Source: Solobacterium sp. (GTDB lineage: Bacteria > Bacillota_I > Bacilli_A > Erysipelotrichales > Erysipelotrichaceae). Taken from it: 64,000 bases of DNA. Of the stretch, positions 38,147-48,375 are shown in pieces (within the stretch, counting starts at the first letter, position 1; every line of letters starts with the position of its first letter). The DNA is taken from the NCBI GenBank assembly GCA_024693325.1, contig JAILLA010000096.1, positions 1-64,000 of the forward strand, in the 5' to 3' direction. A model generated the notes under the pieces. That model had not been told where the DNA came from. It was given only the letters and a program-made list of their open reading frames with translations, and did not search any database. Position numbers and translations under genes: made by a program.

Positions 38147-39222
38147 AGGACAGCCTCCTTCGCGCAGTCGACCCGGAACAGTTTCTGGCCTGCTTCTGTT
38201 TCATAGTAATTCAGAATATCCCTGTGTTTCGAACTGTCTGCAGAGATATAGATATAGGATCTGCCGTCATTTCTGCCCTTCAGGGTATCCCTCAGCATTT
38301 TCCCGGTATCCTGTGAGATGTCACAGGATGCCCTGCCGAGGCATTCCAGTACAGCGTTCAGGTGTACCGGGCCTGTCCCGTCGGGAACATATCCGAACAC
38401 AGATGATGACGAAAGGATCCAGGCATTGGTCACAAAGCTGAACATGATATGCTTTTCCTCAAGCGTATCTGCGATACTGCGCGTAACGGAAAAGATCTTT
38501 TCCGCTTCTTCTTTTGACGCGCCGGAGATATCCATGATCAGGGCAGCTCTCATTTCAGCCGTGTAATCATACTGCTTGACCATCAGGCGGCCTCTGCGCA
38601 GTGTTTCGCGCCAGGAGATATCACGCTGCGGTTCAGTGCCCGTGTATTCACGGAAGCCGATCGTATCGATCGGGTCAGGCATGATGAAGCGTCTGACGGA
38701 AATATCACCCAGATATCCGCCGTATGCCTGTTTGACATGGCTGATATCTGTTTTCCTGGGATATACAACGATCTCCCTGGCCAGAGGATGCTGGTAGGAC
38801 CTGCTTTCCAGGCCGAGCAGATCGCCTGCTGTCAGTGTCGCGCCTCTGAGGATATACCTGCCGCGCTTTGAAATGGATACTTCCGTCGTGCGGACTGCCC
38901 TCTGGCGGGGCATCAGGTACAGTACCTGCTGCATAGACGCCAGCGGTTCGGTTCCGTATGCTTTCATGACACGGAAATCGATCCCCTTCTCGTGTTCGCC
39001 GAGCTGTATGCCGGCAGGCACGGTCTCGTTGAGATGCAGAAAAAACACCGGCAACCGTTTGTTGTTTTCGATCGTCGTAACAAGATGAAAGGGTTCATCC
39101 GGTTCGACTGCCCGGCGTTCACTTCTCATATCATATGTCAGGCCGTCCAGCGCATGCATCAGTACAAACTTCTGTATCAGATACGTTACCAGGATCAGGA
39201 CAGCCAGAGTCAGAAAATTCAC
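38143..39222 (-). CDS. DUF58 domain protein (MoxR partner)
   Basis: A 359-residue protein. An N-terminal helix (about 3-22) anchors it, an Ig-like region follows, and the DUF58 core has MPDPIDTIGFREYTGTEP and RDISWRETLRRGRLMVKQYD. The von Willebrand A-like region contains ALIMDISGAS, with a MIDAS-type DxSxx start. In MoxR systems DUF58 proteins are the client or partner of the ATPase. It overlaps moxR and the DUF4129 gene by 4 bp each, so the three are tightly coupled. Confidence 0.9.
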   Translation of the reverse strand: MNFLTLAVLILVTYLIQKFVLMHALDGLTYDMRSERRAVEPDEPFHLVTTIENNKRLPVFFLHLNETVPAGIQLGEHEKGIDFRVMKAYGTEPLASMQQVLYLMPRQRAVRTTEVSISKRGRYILRGATLTAGDLLGLESRSYQHPLAREIVVYPRKTDISHVKQAYGGYLGDISVRRFIMPDPIDTIGFREYTGTEPQRDISWRETLRRGRLMVKQYDYTAEMRAALIMDISGASKEEAEKIFSVTRSIADTLEEKHIMFSFVTNAWILSSSSVFGYVPDGTGPVHLNAVLECLGRASCDISQDTGKMLRDTLKGRNDGRSYIYISADSSKHRDILNYYETEAGQKLFRVDCAKEAVL

Positions 39223-40160
39223 AGTTCCTCCAGAGGTACCTTAATGGTTGAAACAAGGCGCGTCACATAAGCTTCTGTTTCTTTGCGTGAAGCGGTGGAA
39301 GCACCGATACGGTGCGCAAGGATGCACGGCGCAAGATCACGGATATCCTCCGGGATCACGTAGTCCCTGCCGTTCAAGGCAGCGTATGCCTGGCAGGCCT
39401 GATACAGCGCGATGCCTCCGCGTGTGGAAACACCGTTGCTGAGGGATTCGTCGTTTCTGGTCGCTGTAATGATGTCCATCATATAATCCGCGCATGCGTC
39501 AGACACCTTTACATCACGCACCATTTCCTTCAGCTTCATGGTCTCTTCTTCACTGACGACCTGTTCCAGTCCGGAAACGATCTGGGAAGCAGGCTTTCTG
39601 GAAATAACAGCCAGTTCCTCTTCACGTGACATATAGCCCATGCTTAAGCGCATGAAGAAACGGTCGACCTGTGCTTCCGGAAGCGGGAATGTTCCATAGC
39701 TTTCCAGAGGGTTCTCCGTAGCCATGACCATGAACGGTTCCTTCATCTTCCTGGTGACGCCGTCGATCGTGACCTGGCGTTCTTCCATCGCTTCCAGCAG
39801 GGATGCCTGTGTACGCGGTGTAGCACGGTTGATCTCGTCAGCCAGGATGATCTGTGAAAAGACAGGACCCGGACGGAATTCGAACTCCTGTGTTTTCATG
39901 TTATAGAAGTTGATGCCAGTCAGATCGGAGGGCAGCAGATCAGGCGTGAACTGCACACGCTTGAACTCTCCGCCTACAGACTTTGCAAAAGCCCTCAGCA
40001 GCATCGTTTTTCCCGTTCCGGGTACATCCTCCAGCAGGACATGTCCCGAGCAGAGATAGGTCACGATGACTCTCAGGATCATCTCATCCTTGCCGAGGAT
40101 CATCTTTCCGACATTATTTATGATACGGTCACGATAAGACCTGAACAGTGAAACATCCAT
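39219..40160 (-). CDS. MoxR-family AAA+ ATPase
   Basis: A chaperone-like AAA+ ATPase of 313 residues. Walker A is VPGTGKT (46-52), Walker B region IILADEINRATPRTQ with the Glu of DEIN, and sensor 1 VMATENP. The C-terminal lid has the family form GIALYQACQAYAALNGRDYVIPEDI. MoxR proteins mature or remodel partner complexes with DUF58/VWA proteins, both encoded next to it. The start is at 40160 with AGAGGAAA upstream. A good promoter (40186-40214) precedes it, making it the first gene of the eight-gene run. Confidence 0.94.
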   Translation of the reverse strand: MDVSLFRSYRDRIINNVGKMILGKDEMILRVIVTYLCSGHVLLEDVPGTGKTMLLRAFAKSVGGEFKRVQFTPDLLPSDLTGINFYNMKTQEFEFRPGPVFSQIILADEINRATPRTQASLLEAMEERQVTIDGVTRKMKEPFMVMATENPLESYGTFPLPEAQVDRFFMRLSMGYMSREEELAVISRKPASQIVSGLEQVVSEEETMKLKEMVRDVKVSDACADYMMDIITATRNDESLSNGVSTRGGIALYQACQAYAALNGRDYVIPEDIRDLAPCILAHRIGASTASRKETEAYVTRLVSTIKVPLEEL

Positions 40161-40185
40161 ACTAATTTCCTCTTTCAATGCAATT

Positions 40186-40214
40186 ATTATCCTCGTCAGA
40201 AGGTGAATTTGCAA
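40186..40214 (-). promoter_or_regulatory. Promoter of the moxR gene run
   Basis: On the minus strand TTGCAA (40209-40214) and GATAAT (40186-40191) are 17 bp apart, close to moxR. Confidence 0.65.
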
Positions 40215-40300
40215 ACAAAATGAGCATTACTTCCCGGCTGCTGTTAAATAACCGGAACATATGATCATATTCTGATAGATCCGTAATTGGACTTTCCGTC

Positions 40301-40330
40301 AAAAAAACAGGCAGATCAGGACGGCCTGTT
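40301..40330 (-). terminator. Terminator of the GNAT gene at 40359
   Basis: On the minus strand AACAGGC (40324-40330) pairs with GCCTGTT (40306-40312), followed by seven Ts. Confidence 0.85.
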
Positions 40331-40358
40331 CACTGTACGGATATCTTCTGACAGGTCA

Positions 40359-40889
40359 TCATTCCTGCCGGTTCTGCAGATCGATCTGTTCGGTCAGATG
40401 AATGTTTCTGCTGTTCCATGGAACGAGCGGATCAGATGTCAGTGATTTTGAGAAGATCAGCATCGGATATTCCATGCATGCCGGATCATCCGGATTCATA
40501 TACGGTTCGGAAACGTAGTCGTTTTTCCGATAGAACGCGATCGCCGCATCATTATCATTGGCATCGGTATAAAGCCTGGCATAACGGTATCCCCGGGCAG
40601 CTGCTTCTGCCTCGAACCTGCGGATCGCTTCTGTACCGAGATGCCTGCGGCGGAAGCTTTCCCTGATCCCGAACCAGCCAAGCCAGGCACTTTCATGATC
40701 TTCAGGGTATTCATAGATCCCGATGATGCCGGCAGGAACTCCTTCTTCATAGATCAAGGCATATGCAAAACGTGATCCTTCCCTGAGGGATGCTTCAAAA
40801 TTCGCTCTTCCGTTTTCATCCGGGAACAGTTCTCTCTGAATGGACGCTGCTTCTTCGATGTTTTCTGCTGTCACTTTCACCAGTTCCAT
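40359..40889 (-). CDS. GNAT N-acetyltransferase
   Basis: A 176-residue GNAT enzyme. The acetyl-CoA loop reads RRRHLGTEAIRRFE (about 78-91), preceded by the beta-strand WLGWFGIRESF, and AIAFYRKNDY is the classical C-terminal motif. A short tail after about residue 145 is atypical. It could acetylate an amino group of a small molecule or protein; no partner is indicated. The ribosome-binding site (AGAGGAAA) is good. It is a single gene closed by a terminator. Confidence 0.88.
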   Translation of the reverse strand: MELVKVTAENIEEAASIQRELFPDENGRANFEASLREGSRFAYALIYEEGVPAGIIGIYEYPEDHESAWLGWFGIRESFRRRHLGTEAIRRFEAEAAARGYRYARLYTDANDNDAAIAFYRKNDYVSEPYMNPDDPACMEYPMLIFSKSLTSDPLVPWNSRNIHLTEQIDLQNRQE

Positions 40890-40973
40890 ATGTTTCCTCT
40901 GTTTCTGCTTTATTATAACGTATCATACATATACAAATTGACCTGTGCTCAGTTTCTGTACATATGTACATAT

Positions 40974-41001
40974 AAAAACACCTCCGTTTCATGGGAGGTG
41001 T
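40974..41001 (-). terminator. Terminator of the acidic protein gene
   Basis: On the minus strand ACACCTC (40995-41001) pairs with GAGGTGT (40978-40984), followed by TTTTAT. Confidence 0.75.
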
Positions 41002-41008
41002 ACATGGA

Positions 41009-41380
41009 TCAATACTGCAGCTTCGAACGGTCAGCTTTCGGTTCTTCGTCCTTCTCAGGTGTTTCTTCTGTCATCCCGGGACATTCTTCTTCCGGCACTG
41101 CTTCTCCTGAACGGCTGATCTCAAGCTCGGGACTTTCTTCCTCAGGAGCCGGTCCTTCCGGAGTTTCCGGTCCGGAAGATCCTTCCTGCTGTTTCAGGAA
41201 TTCCTGGTATTCCGGTGTGTCATATCTTGACTCTGGCATCTCCTGCTGTTCCTCAGCAGGAGCAGGTACAAATGTCAGAGTTACTGTTTCCGCAGGTGTT
41301 TCAACAACGGGCAGTTCCTCGGGTGCAGGTTGTTCGGTTTCATGTTTCTTCGAGAATAGATTTTTCAGCCACTTGAACAT
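41009..41380 (-). CDS. Small Pro/Glu-rich acidic protein
   Basis: A 123-residue protein with low-complexity composition. A short basic amphipathic N terminus (MFKWLKNLFSKKH) could attach to the membrane or a protein partner. The rest is a disordered Pro-, Glu- and Ser-rich tail (EEQQEMPES, PEGPAPEEESPE). It has a proper AGAGGT ribosome-binding site and its own terminator, so it is probably expressed. The long ORF read on the other strand of this stretch is a shadow of the biased composition. No known family recognised. Confidence 0.6.
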   Translation of the reverse strand: MFKWLKNLFSKKHETEQPAPEELPVVETPAETVTLTFVPAPAEEQQEMPESRYDTPEYQEFLKQQEGSSGPETPEGPAPEEESPELEISRSGEAVPEEECPGMTEETPEKDEEPKADRSKLQY

Positions 41381-41443
41381 ATTGTACCTCTTTCACTTCT
41401 TTCCTATATCATACTTCAATCGCAGGTACTCTGCATACGGAGA

Positions 41444-41845
41444 TCATTTCATTTTCAGATCATCATTGAGCCCGTCCATGCCCAGCAGCGCATTCAGCAT
41501 TTTCATATCCGCGCTCATATCCAGTTTTTTCTCTTCCGTTTTCCTGCCTGTCTGTTCGATCATCCTTGCCAGGAACATCCTCAGCATGCTTATGGTATTG
41601 AAGCGTTCGCTCTCACTGGGTTCTTCCAGTGCCGCATACTGCTCAAGGATCGCCAGGATCGCCGGATAGTCCCTTATATAAAGCCGGGTGTTGAATGTTT
41701 CATCCTGTACATCCGTCAGGGTATCAAGCACCTTCTGCTGGGCAAGGATATCCCTGATCAGGTCATGGATCTGTTCATCATTGATCTGCTTATTGTACAG
41801 CAGCAGTTCATTCCGGATCTCGTCACGGTCTCTCATCTCATTCAT
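41444..41845 (-). CDS. Hypothetical helical protein downstream of NUDIX
   Basis: A 133-residue, mostly helical, charged protein that I do not recognise (MNEMRDRDEIRNELLLYNKQI). Met-rich near the C terminus (KLDMSADMKMLNALLGMDG). The start is set at 41845, where ATGA overlaps the NUDIX stop and GGAAG precedes; a longer ORF to 41890 extends further into the NUDIX gene. It is translationally coupled to the NUDIX hydrolase. Confidence 0.7.
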   Translation of the reverse strand: MNEMRDRDEIRNELLLYNKQINDEQIHDLIRDILAQQKVLDTLTDVQDETFNTRLYIRDYPAILAILEQYAALEEPSESERFNTISMLRMFLARMIEQTGRKTEEKKLDMSADMKMLNALLGMDGLNDDLKMK

Positions 41846-42480
41846 ATTGACTTCCACATGTCTGATACGAACCAGCTCATCGCCGCCCATGTTACGAGCG
41901 GATAGGGATGGCCGTATACATCGGTGCCCTTTCTCAGCAGCTCAAGCACTTCCTGTCTGGAAGACAGGACAAAGCCTTCAAAGTGTTCGGTCCCTTCCCC
42001 GCCTGCCTGTGACAGATGACCATGCCAGTCACTGTTGACAACAACAGAGATCAGGGCAGTGCATTCATCGGTAAAGCCCGGTGAGCAGTAAACAAGAGGA
42101 TTGATCAGCGCAAGCCGGTCTTTATCCGTGATCTCAATGCCGGTCTCTTCATGCAGTTCACGGATCATTGCGTGAAACAGCGGGTTTTCCCGGGAACTGT
42201 CTCCCAGGTCGATCAGTCCGGATGGTATGCTCAGGACATACTGCCCTGTCGGATAGCGGTATTCATAGAACAAAAGCAGCTTCGGTTCCTCACCGTTCAG
42301 CACGACAAACGCGCTGACCGCATCAGCCATCTGAGTCTCCTCATGCTCGGCGGCCAGGTCGCCTGTTTTTCTCCTGCTTGCGTCATAATAATGTGTGCCG
42401 TCTTCATAGACCAGGTCATATACCCTGATATACGGTGTTTCAAGAAGCTGGTCTGTTCTGATATGTTTCGGTTTTTTCAT
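41842..42480 (-). CDS. NUDIX hydrolase, ADP-ribose pyrophosphatase-like
   Basis: A 212-residue NUDIX enzyme. The Nudix box is recognisable but extended: GLIDLGDSS, then a short insertion, then MIRELHEETGIEI. The conserved SIPSGL upstream strand fits the ADP-ribose/nucleoside diphosphate sugar branch. It would cleave a nucleoside diphosphate linked to another moiety, using Mg. It overlaps the YolD gene at its start and the small helical protein at its end by 4 bp, forming a block with the Y-family polymerase that could be involved in DNA damage or nucleotide clean-up. Confidence 0.88.
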   Translation of the reverse strand: MKKPKHIRTDQLLETPYIRVYDLVYEDGTHYYDASRRKTGDLAAEHEETQMADAVSAFVVLNGEEPKLLLFYEYRYPTGQYVLSIPSGLIDLGDSSRENPLFHAMIRELHEETGIEITDKDRLALINPLVYCSPGFTDECTALISVVVNSDWHGHLSQAGGEGTEHFEGFVLSSRQEVLELLRKGTDVYGHPYPLVTWAAMSWFVSDMWKSI

Positions 42481-42878
42481 AACTGCTCCATTTCCAGTAT
42501 GCTGTCGAATGCGATCATCCCCTGATCTGTATGCAGTACCTGATGATATGCATCAGTCTTTATGATGCGGCAGCTCTCACTGCGTATCCTGCCGCCGTCC
42601 TTGAGCTGATCGGCTTCAAACCAGGTGATCAGTACGGTGTCGCCTTTATTGAGGGAGGAAAGTACTGCATTGACTTCTTCCTGCTGCCATTCGGAGAGCT
42701 CGGGTTTCTGAGTGGTCAGCCTGCCCCGTTCTTCGATCATATCTCCATATCCCGTCAGTGCCGCAAACGGCATGAACTGCGCAGCTCTGTTTTCCTCGGA
42801 CATCCTCGGGTGGTTGCGTGACACATGATGCGGAAGCTCCAGCATGTCATCATACTTATGCTTGTCATCCCGCTTCAT
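42477..42878 (-). CDS. YolD-like protein
   Basis: A 133-residue YolD-family protein (DUF1837 is not meant). The RAAQFMPFAALTGYGDMI core and KGDTVLITWFEAD fold match the family, which is nearly always encoded beside a Y-family DNA polymerase and is thought to act as an UmuD-like partner. Here it starts within 4 bp of the polymerase stop, so the coupling is conserved. The biochemical role is not established. Confidence 0.9.
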   Translation of the reverse strand: MKRDDKHKYDDMLELPHHVSRNHPRMSEENRAAQFMPFAALTGYGDMIEERGRLTTQKPELSEWQQEEVNAVLSSLNKGDTVLITWFEADQLKDGGRIRSESCRIIKTDAYHQVLHTDQGMIAFDSILEMEQL

Positions 42879-44368
42879 TTCCGGTGCCCTCCGATCTGGT
42901 TGTTTCTCTGTTTCATCGTAGCACCTTTTGTCAGGTTGGTTCCCTTCAGGATGATGTTTTTCCCGTATTTCTTCTGCAGGGAGACCATCGCTTCCTGTGC
43001 ACGCTTCTCACGTTCAAGGTCTTCCTTCAGGTTCTCTGTTTCCTCCGTCTTCTGATCAGCTGAGGAAAACAGATCGAACTGCTGGACCCTGACCGGACGC
43101 GGCGCGTCTTCATCGATCACCTGCGCGCATACGGTGACCCTGCGTATCGTACATGCCGGGTCTGCGATCCTATGATAGATCTGAACTGCAGCGGCACGTA
43201 TCCGGGAGGACGAAACATTCGGTACATCAAAGCTGACGGAACCATGTGCTCCTTTGGGTACCTTGCGGCCGTACCAGTCATCCGTGATCGTCAATCCGGT
43301 CAGGTCTTCGTTCAGGTTCTCCGTATCGTATCCGATCGCCAGTACGAAGCCGACCGCCAGCAGGTGCTTTTCGGTCAGGTCCAGGACGAGCGCGTCCGTC
43401 ATTTCCTTGACGATGATCTCTGCCTTCTCATATGAATACGGTTCAGCCAGCACCTGGCCGCTGCTGATACTGCTGGACTTCGGTTCATACTTTTTGATCG
43501 CAGCGATCGTGCACGGTTCATATCCCCATGCGTGATCGATCAGCAGTTCCGCATTGACGCCGAACATTTTGTACAGCAGGTCTTCGTTTTCAAGGGAACA
43601 TCTTGCGATATCTCCCATCGTATACATATTCGCTTCTTCCAGCCTTCTGACATAACCCCTGCCGACCCGCCAGAAGTCTCTCAGCGGACGATGATCCCAC
43701 AGCATTCTCCGGTAGCTCATTTCATCCAGCTCAGCGATGCGTACACCGTCTTCATCCGCATCGATGTGCTTGGCAACGATATCCATCGCAACCTTTGCCA
43801 GGTACATATTCGTACCGATCCCGGCTGTCGCGGTAATGCCAGTATTGCGCAGTACATCCCTGATCATCAGGATCGCCAGTTCATGCGCGTCCATCTGATA
43901 TGTATGCAGGTAGTCTGTTACATCGATGAACACTTCATCGATCGAATAGACATGGATATCCTCCGGGGCGATATATTTCAGGTAGATCCCATAGATCCTT
44001 GTGCTGTATTCCATATACAGCGCCATCCTGGGCACAGCCGTATGAAAAGCAAGCTCGTAGTCCGGGTGCTGTTCAAGTTCATATTTATCACATGAACTGC
44101 CTGTGAACGCACGGTTCCGGTTTGCGGCCTTCCGCTTCTGATTGATCTTCCTGACTGCTTCATTCACCTCAAACAGTCGGCCTCTTGAAGAGATTCCGTA
44201 TTCCTTCAGTGAAGGTGATACTGCCAGGCAGATCGTTTTTTCCGTTCTGCTTTCATCCGCCACGACCAGATTCGTCCGCAAAGGATCGAGTCCCCGTTCC
44301 TGACATTCCACGGACGCGTAAAAGGATTTCAGATCGATCGCCAGATATGTACGCTGTTTGTCTTCCAT
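42875..44368 (-). CDS. Y-family DNA polymerase (UmuC/UvrX-like)
   Basis: A translesion DNA polymerase of 497 residues, the catalytic part of a YolD-linked system. The catalytic palm begins YLAIDLKSFYASVECQ, with metal-ligand Asp11. The second acidic pair is in YSIDEVFIDVTDY. The finger and thumb regions include GIGTNMYLAKVA. A little-finger region and a charged C-terminal tail with coiled-coil-like EETENLKEDLEREKRAQEAM follow. It can insert opposite damaged bases, with mutagenic consequences. No LexA box of standard form was seen upstream. Confidence 0.93.
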   Translation of the reverse strand: MEDKQRTYLAIDLKSFYASVECQERGLDPLRTNLVVADESRTEKTICLAVSPSLKEYGISSRGRLFEVNEAVRKINQKRKAANRNRAFTGSSCDKYELEQHPDYELAFHTAVPRMALYMEYSTRIYGIYLKYIAPEDIHVYSIDEVFIDVTDYLHTYQMDAHELAILMIRDVLRNTGITATAGIGTNMYLAKVAMDIVAKHIDADEDGVRIAELDEMSYRRMLWDHRPLRDFWRVGRGYVRRLEEANMYTMGDIARCSLENEDLLYKMFGVNAELLIDHAWGYEPCTIAAIKKYEPKSSSISSGQVLAEPYSYEKAEIIVKEMTDALVLDLTEKHLLAVGFVLAIGYDTENLNEDLTGLTITDDWYGRKVPKGAHGSVSFDVPNVSSSRIRAAAVQIYHRIADPACTIRRVTVCAQVIDEDAPRPVRVQQFDLFSSADQKTEETENLKEDLEREKRAQEAMVSLQKKYGKNIILKGTNLTKGATMKQRNNQIGGHRK

Positions 44369-44479
44369 ACTGAAATTATAAAGGAGAACAAGGCACGGCG
44401 TCAGAAAACTTTCCGGTATGAGTGACTGCCGTTACACACGAAACGTACACAATAATCACTGATAATTCCTGTATAATAA

Positions 44480-46003
<1,524 letters not shown>

Positions 46004-46017
46004 TCAGACTCTGAAGG

Positions 46018-46052
46018 CTGCTGCGGCTGAAAAGCTGCGGCAGTCTTTTTTC
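46018..46052 (+). terminator. Terminator of GH1 copy 4
   Basis: CTGCTGCGGCT (46018-46028) pairs with AGCTGCGGCAG (46033-46043) with G-U wobbles around a GAAA loop, followed by a T-run. Confidence 0.85.
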
Positions 46053-46070
46053 GTTGTCTGACAGGCATAG

Positions 46071-46101
46071 AAAAAGGATGCAGTTCTGGAAAGTACTGCA
46101 T
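46071..46101 (-). terminator. Terminator of the repeat lipoprotein gene
   Basis: On the minus strand ATGCAGT (46095-46101) pairs with ACTGCAT (46078-46084), followed by CCTTTTTC. Confidence 0.75.
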
Positions 46102-46114
46102 TCTTGTATTGATC

Positions 46115-47545
46115 TTATTTCAGGTGCATGACGATCTCAGGCTGTTCAAACGGTGTTCCGAGCCATATATCATCGCCGTCCTTGAATAATTTCAGCGAAG
46201 TCTCGACCGTCTCGATCTGTTCCGGGGTGATGCCGTTTGCGTCAAGTGCGATCGAAGAATCAGTCTTTCGCAGTCCGATCTTCATGACACCGGCCTGACC
46301 CGGGGCAATGGTCACGTTATAGTTGTCCTGGGCGTTCTGGAGACCGTTCACAAGCAGATACTTTCCGCTGTCCTTGACACTGATGGTATCCGGGGTGTCG
46401 TTGAACACAGTCAGCAGGATATTCCAGAAACTCTTCGTATCTTCAATACCGCTGCGGATGACGCGTATCCCGTTATTGGAATAAAGCTCTTCTCCTTCAC
46501 GTCCGGAGAGGATTTCGTCTTTGAAGGGGATCATTACAAGCGTCTCTTCACTCAGTGGTTCTTCGTCTGCGTCGATCAGACGGACCGTGAAGAAAGCAGT
46601 CGTGATGTCATTGATCCCAAGGGATTCCAATCCTTCCTGACTGATCATATTTACAGGGTCTGCACGGAGTACCGCCCGGCTTCCCGGATCCAGTGTGAGA
46701 TTGCTTTTCCAGGTCTTCTGCAGGATCAGACCGTTCACGCCGAACTGGCGCCAGCTCAGGTTTCTGATCTCATCCGTGGTGTTTTCCACTTCGAAGAAGA
46801 CATACGCATTCTTGTTTCTTTCAGCGAGCAGCGCTGAGGTAATATTGACACCATCCTGTGAATATAAGCCGTCTGTTATGAATTCTTTGACATCAGCTTC
46901 CCAGGCCTGGGCAAATCGTCCGTCTTTTACCGCTTTTTGGAAGGTATCTTCCTTGAGATCATAAGCGGAAGCGGAGGAAGTGGTGATCTTCAGGGGATCT
47001 GTTGCCAGATAAATTTCTTCGGCGTCTTTATCTAATACGATGAAGCGGAATCCGATCTCGGCGATATCCGTGATCCCGAAGAAATTCAAGTCTTCAGCCT
47101 GGATATACAGATCATCGGTTTTTGTTTCTCCCGGTTTCACGTCTGCATAAACAGATTCTTCCGACAAAGTCCAGCCGTTGACTGTCAAAGAGGTATCCCA
47201 GCGGGACATGCCGCCTCCTCCGTAAAAGACCAGTCTCTTGTCCGTATTGTTTTCAAACGTCAGATCCATCATCGCGGCATATTCGTTATAAGTCAGTTCT
47301 GAAGCCGTGATCTTAATATCCGCCTCATCGACCAGAACGGTTTCTGCAGTTGTTCCTTTTCCTGCAAATACCGTGCTTTCTTCCTCCGCCGGAGTTGTTT
47401 CAGCAGGTTCCGCTTCAGCAGAAGCTGCCGGTGAGGACGGGACAGATGCGGGTTTATCCGAAGAAGATGAAGAACCGCCGCAGGCAGAAAGGCCGATCAG
47501 CAGAAGACTGCTGAGTGTAGTTTTCCAAAACACATGTTTTTTCAT
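46115..47545 (-). CDS. Lipoprotein with three Ig-like repeats
   Basis: A 476-residue precursor with a signal peptide and lipobox LSAC (Cys22). A Ser/Pro/Ala/Glu-rich linker (about 23-65) is followed by three related segments at about 72-185, 225-345 and 355-476. Each starts with a strand, then a stretch of the form (F/V)ENxTDx (LTFENNTDKR, FEVENTTDEI, TVFNDTPDTI), then xVNG(L/W). The pattern fits tandem beta-sandwich domains of the DUF4352 type. It would be anchored outside the membrane. Its role is unknown; the repeats suggest protein or ligand binding. Confidence 0.75.
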   Translation of the reverse strand: MKKHVFWKTTLSSLLLIGLSACGGSSSSSDKPASVPSSPAASAEAEPAETTPAEEESTVFAGKGTTAETVLVDEADIKITASELTYNEYAAMMDLTFENNTDKRLVFYGGGGMSRWDTSLTVNGWTLSEESVYADVKPGETKTDDLYIQAEDLNFFGITDIAEIGFRFIVLDKDAEEIYLATDPLKITTSSASAYDLKEDTFQKAVKDGRFAQAWEADVKEFITDGLYSQDGVNITSALLAERNKNAYVFFEVENTTDEIRNLSWRQFGVNGLILQKTWKSNLTLDPGSRAVLRADPVNMISQEGLESLGINDITTAFFTVRLIDADEEPLSEETLVMIPFKDEILSGREGEELYSNNGIRVIRSGIEDTKSFWNILLTVFNDTPDTISVKDSGKYLLVNGLQNAQDNYNVTIAPGQAGVMKIGLRKTDSSIALDANGITPEQIETVETSLKLFKDGDDIWLGTPFEQPEIVMHLK

Positions 47546-47610
47546 TTTCTTACCCCCTGTTAGCTGACCTGATCACAATGTGACCGGGAACCGGTGAATA
47601 ACAGTTCCAT

Positions 47611-48309
47611 TCATTTCAGCAAGTGTTCGATCTCTGCTTCGGATGTACCCGGCAGGATCTTTCTGAGATGCCGGATGATCCGTTTTTTGGATTCCTCAGG
47701 CGTACGGTCATAGACATGGTTCGTAAACTTCTTTCCGAAGAATTCCTCGGGTGTCGTATACCTGGCGATCCCCCATCCGTAGAAGTTCCCGTTTTTATCC
47801 ATTTCATATTCAAAGTTGGATGTAACGATGTAGCACTGCATCTGCAGACGCGTGATCGTCGTATCGAATCCCTTCCGGGGTTCCCACTGGTCCTGTCCTT
47901 TGACCCTGGGCTTGACATATCCTCCGATCACCTTGGCGTCTTTGGAAAGCAGTGAATGCCTGGAAGCGATAATGTTGTACAGGTACTGTTCATTGTATGT
48001 TGCGATCCCGTCATCTACCCTTGCGTCAAAGTCATATCCGTCGCGCCGGTAGTTGGCAAAGTCGGGGAACCATTTGCGGGAGATAAATACTGCCTTGTTC
48101 CGGAAGAATTTACCATACGCACAGCCGGTTTCCTGGATCACGGGACCTTTCCAGTCCCAGACACCTTCCTCATCTCCGAAATAGACCCTGGGATCGACAT
48201 TTTCTTCGATCGAGAAGCCTTCGATCTCATTGGAGAAGAACGGGAGAAAACCCAGCCGTTCCACTGTATCGATCACATCCTGTTTTGTTCTGATATAGAA
48301 ATCTGCCAT
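47611..48309 (-). CDS. Possible AlkZ-related protein
   Basis: A 232-residue cytosolic protein. It contains VWDWKGPVI, then YGKFFRNKAVFISRKWFPDF, then a middle segment with LLSKDAKVIGGY and GFDTTITRLQMQCYIV, and ends in a basic helical segment. This set resembles the short AlkZ-related (winged-helix) proteins of Firmicutes, but I am recalling the family from general form only. Start at 48309 with an AGAGGT ribosome-binding site; 27 nt upstream another ATG has none. If correct, a role with DNA alkylation damage or a toxin antagonist is possible. Confidence 0.45.
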   Translation of the reverse strand: MADFYIRTKQDVIDTVERLGFLPFFSNEIEGFSIEENVDPRVYFGDEEGVWDWKGPVIQETGCAYGKFFRNKAVFISRKWFPDFANYRRDGYDFDARVDDGIATYNEQYLYNIIASRHSLLSKDAKVIGGYVKPRVKGQDQWEPRKGFDTTITRLQMQCYIVTSNFEYEMDKNGNFYGWGIARYTTPEEFFGKKFTNHVYDRTPEESKKRIIRHLRKILPGTSEAEIEHLLK

Positions 48310-48345
48310 AAGTACCTCTGAGATATATTTTAGCACTGTGCACAG

Positions 48346-48364
48346 AAAAACGGCATTTCTGCCG
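48346..48364 (-). terminator. Terminator of the M20 peptidase gene
   Basis: On the minus strand CGGCA (48360-48364) pairs with TGCCG (48351-48355) around a GAAA tetraloop, followed by TTTTTC. The same CGGCAGAAATGCCG stem is found at 55547-55560. Confidence 0.75.
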
Positions 48365-48375
48365 CCTCTTCTGTA

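Noticed and set aside
40890-41669. 259-codon Ser-rich open frame on the plus strand
   Set aside because: It is the antisense shadow of the Pro/Glu-rich small protein gene and part of the helical protein gene, which have ribosome-binding sites on the minus strand.
48346-48364. CGGCA/TGCCG hairpins at 48351 and 55547 as further operators
   Set aside because: They have a GAAA loop and a T-run on the minus strand right after stop codons, so they are terminators.
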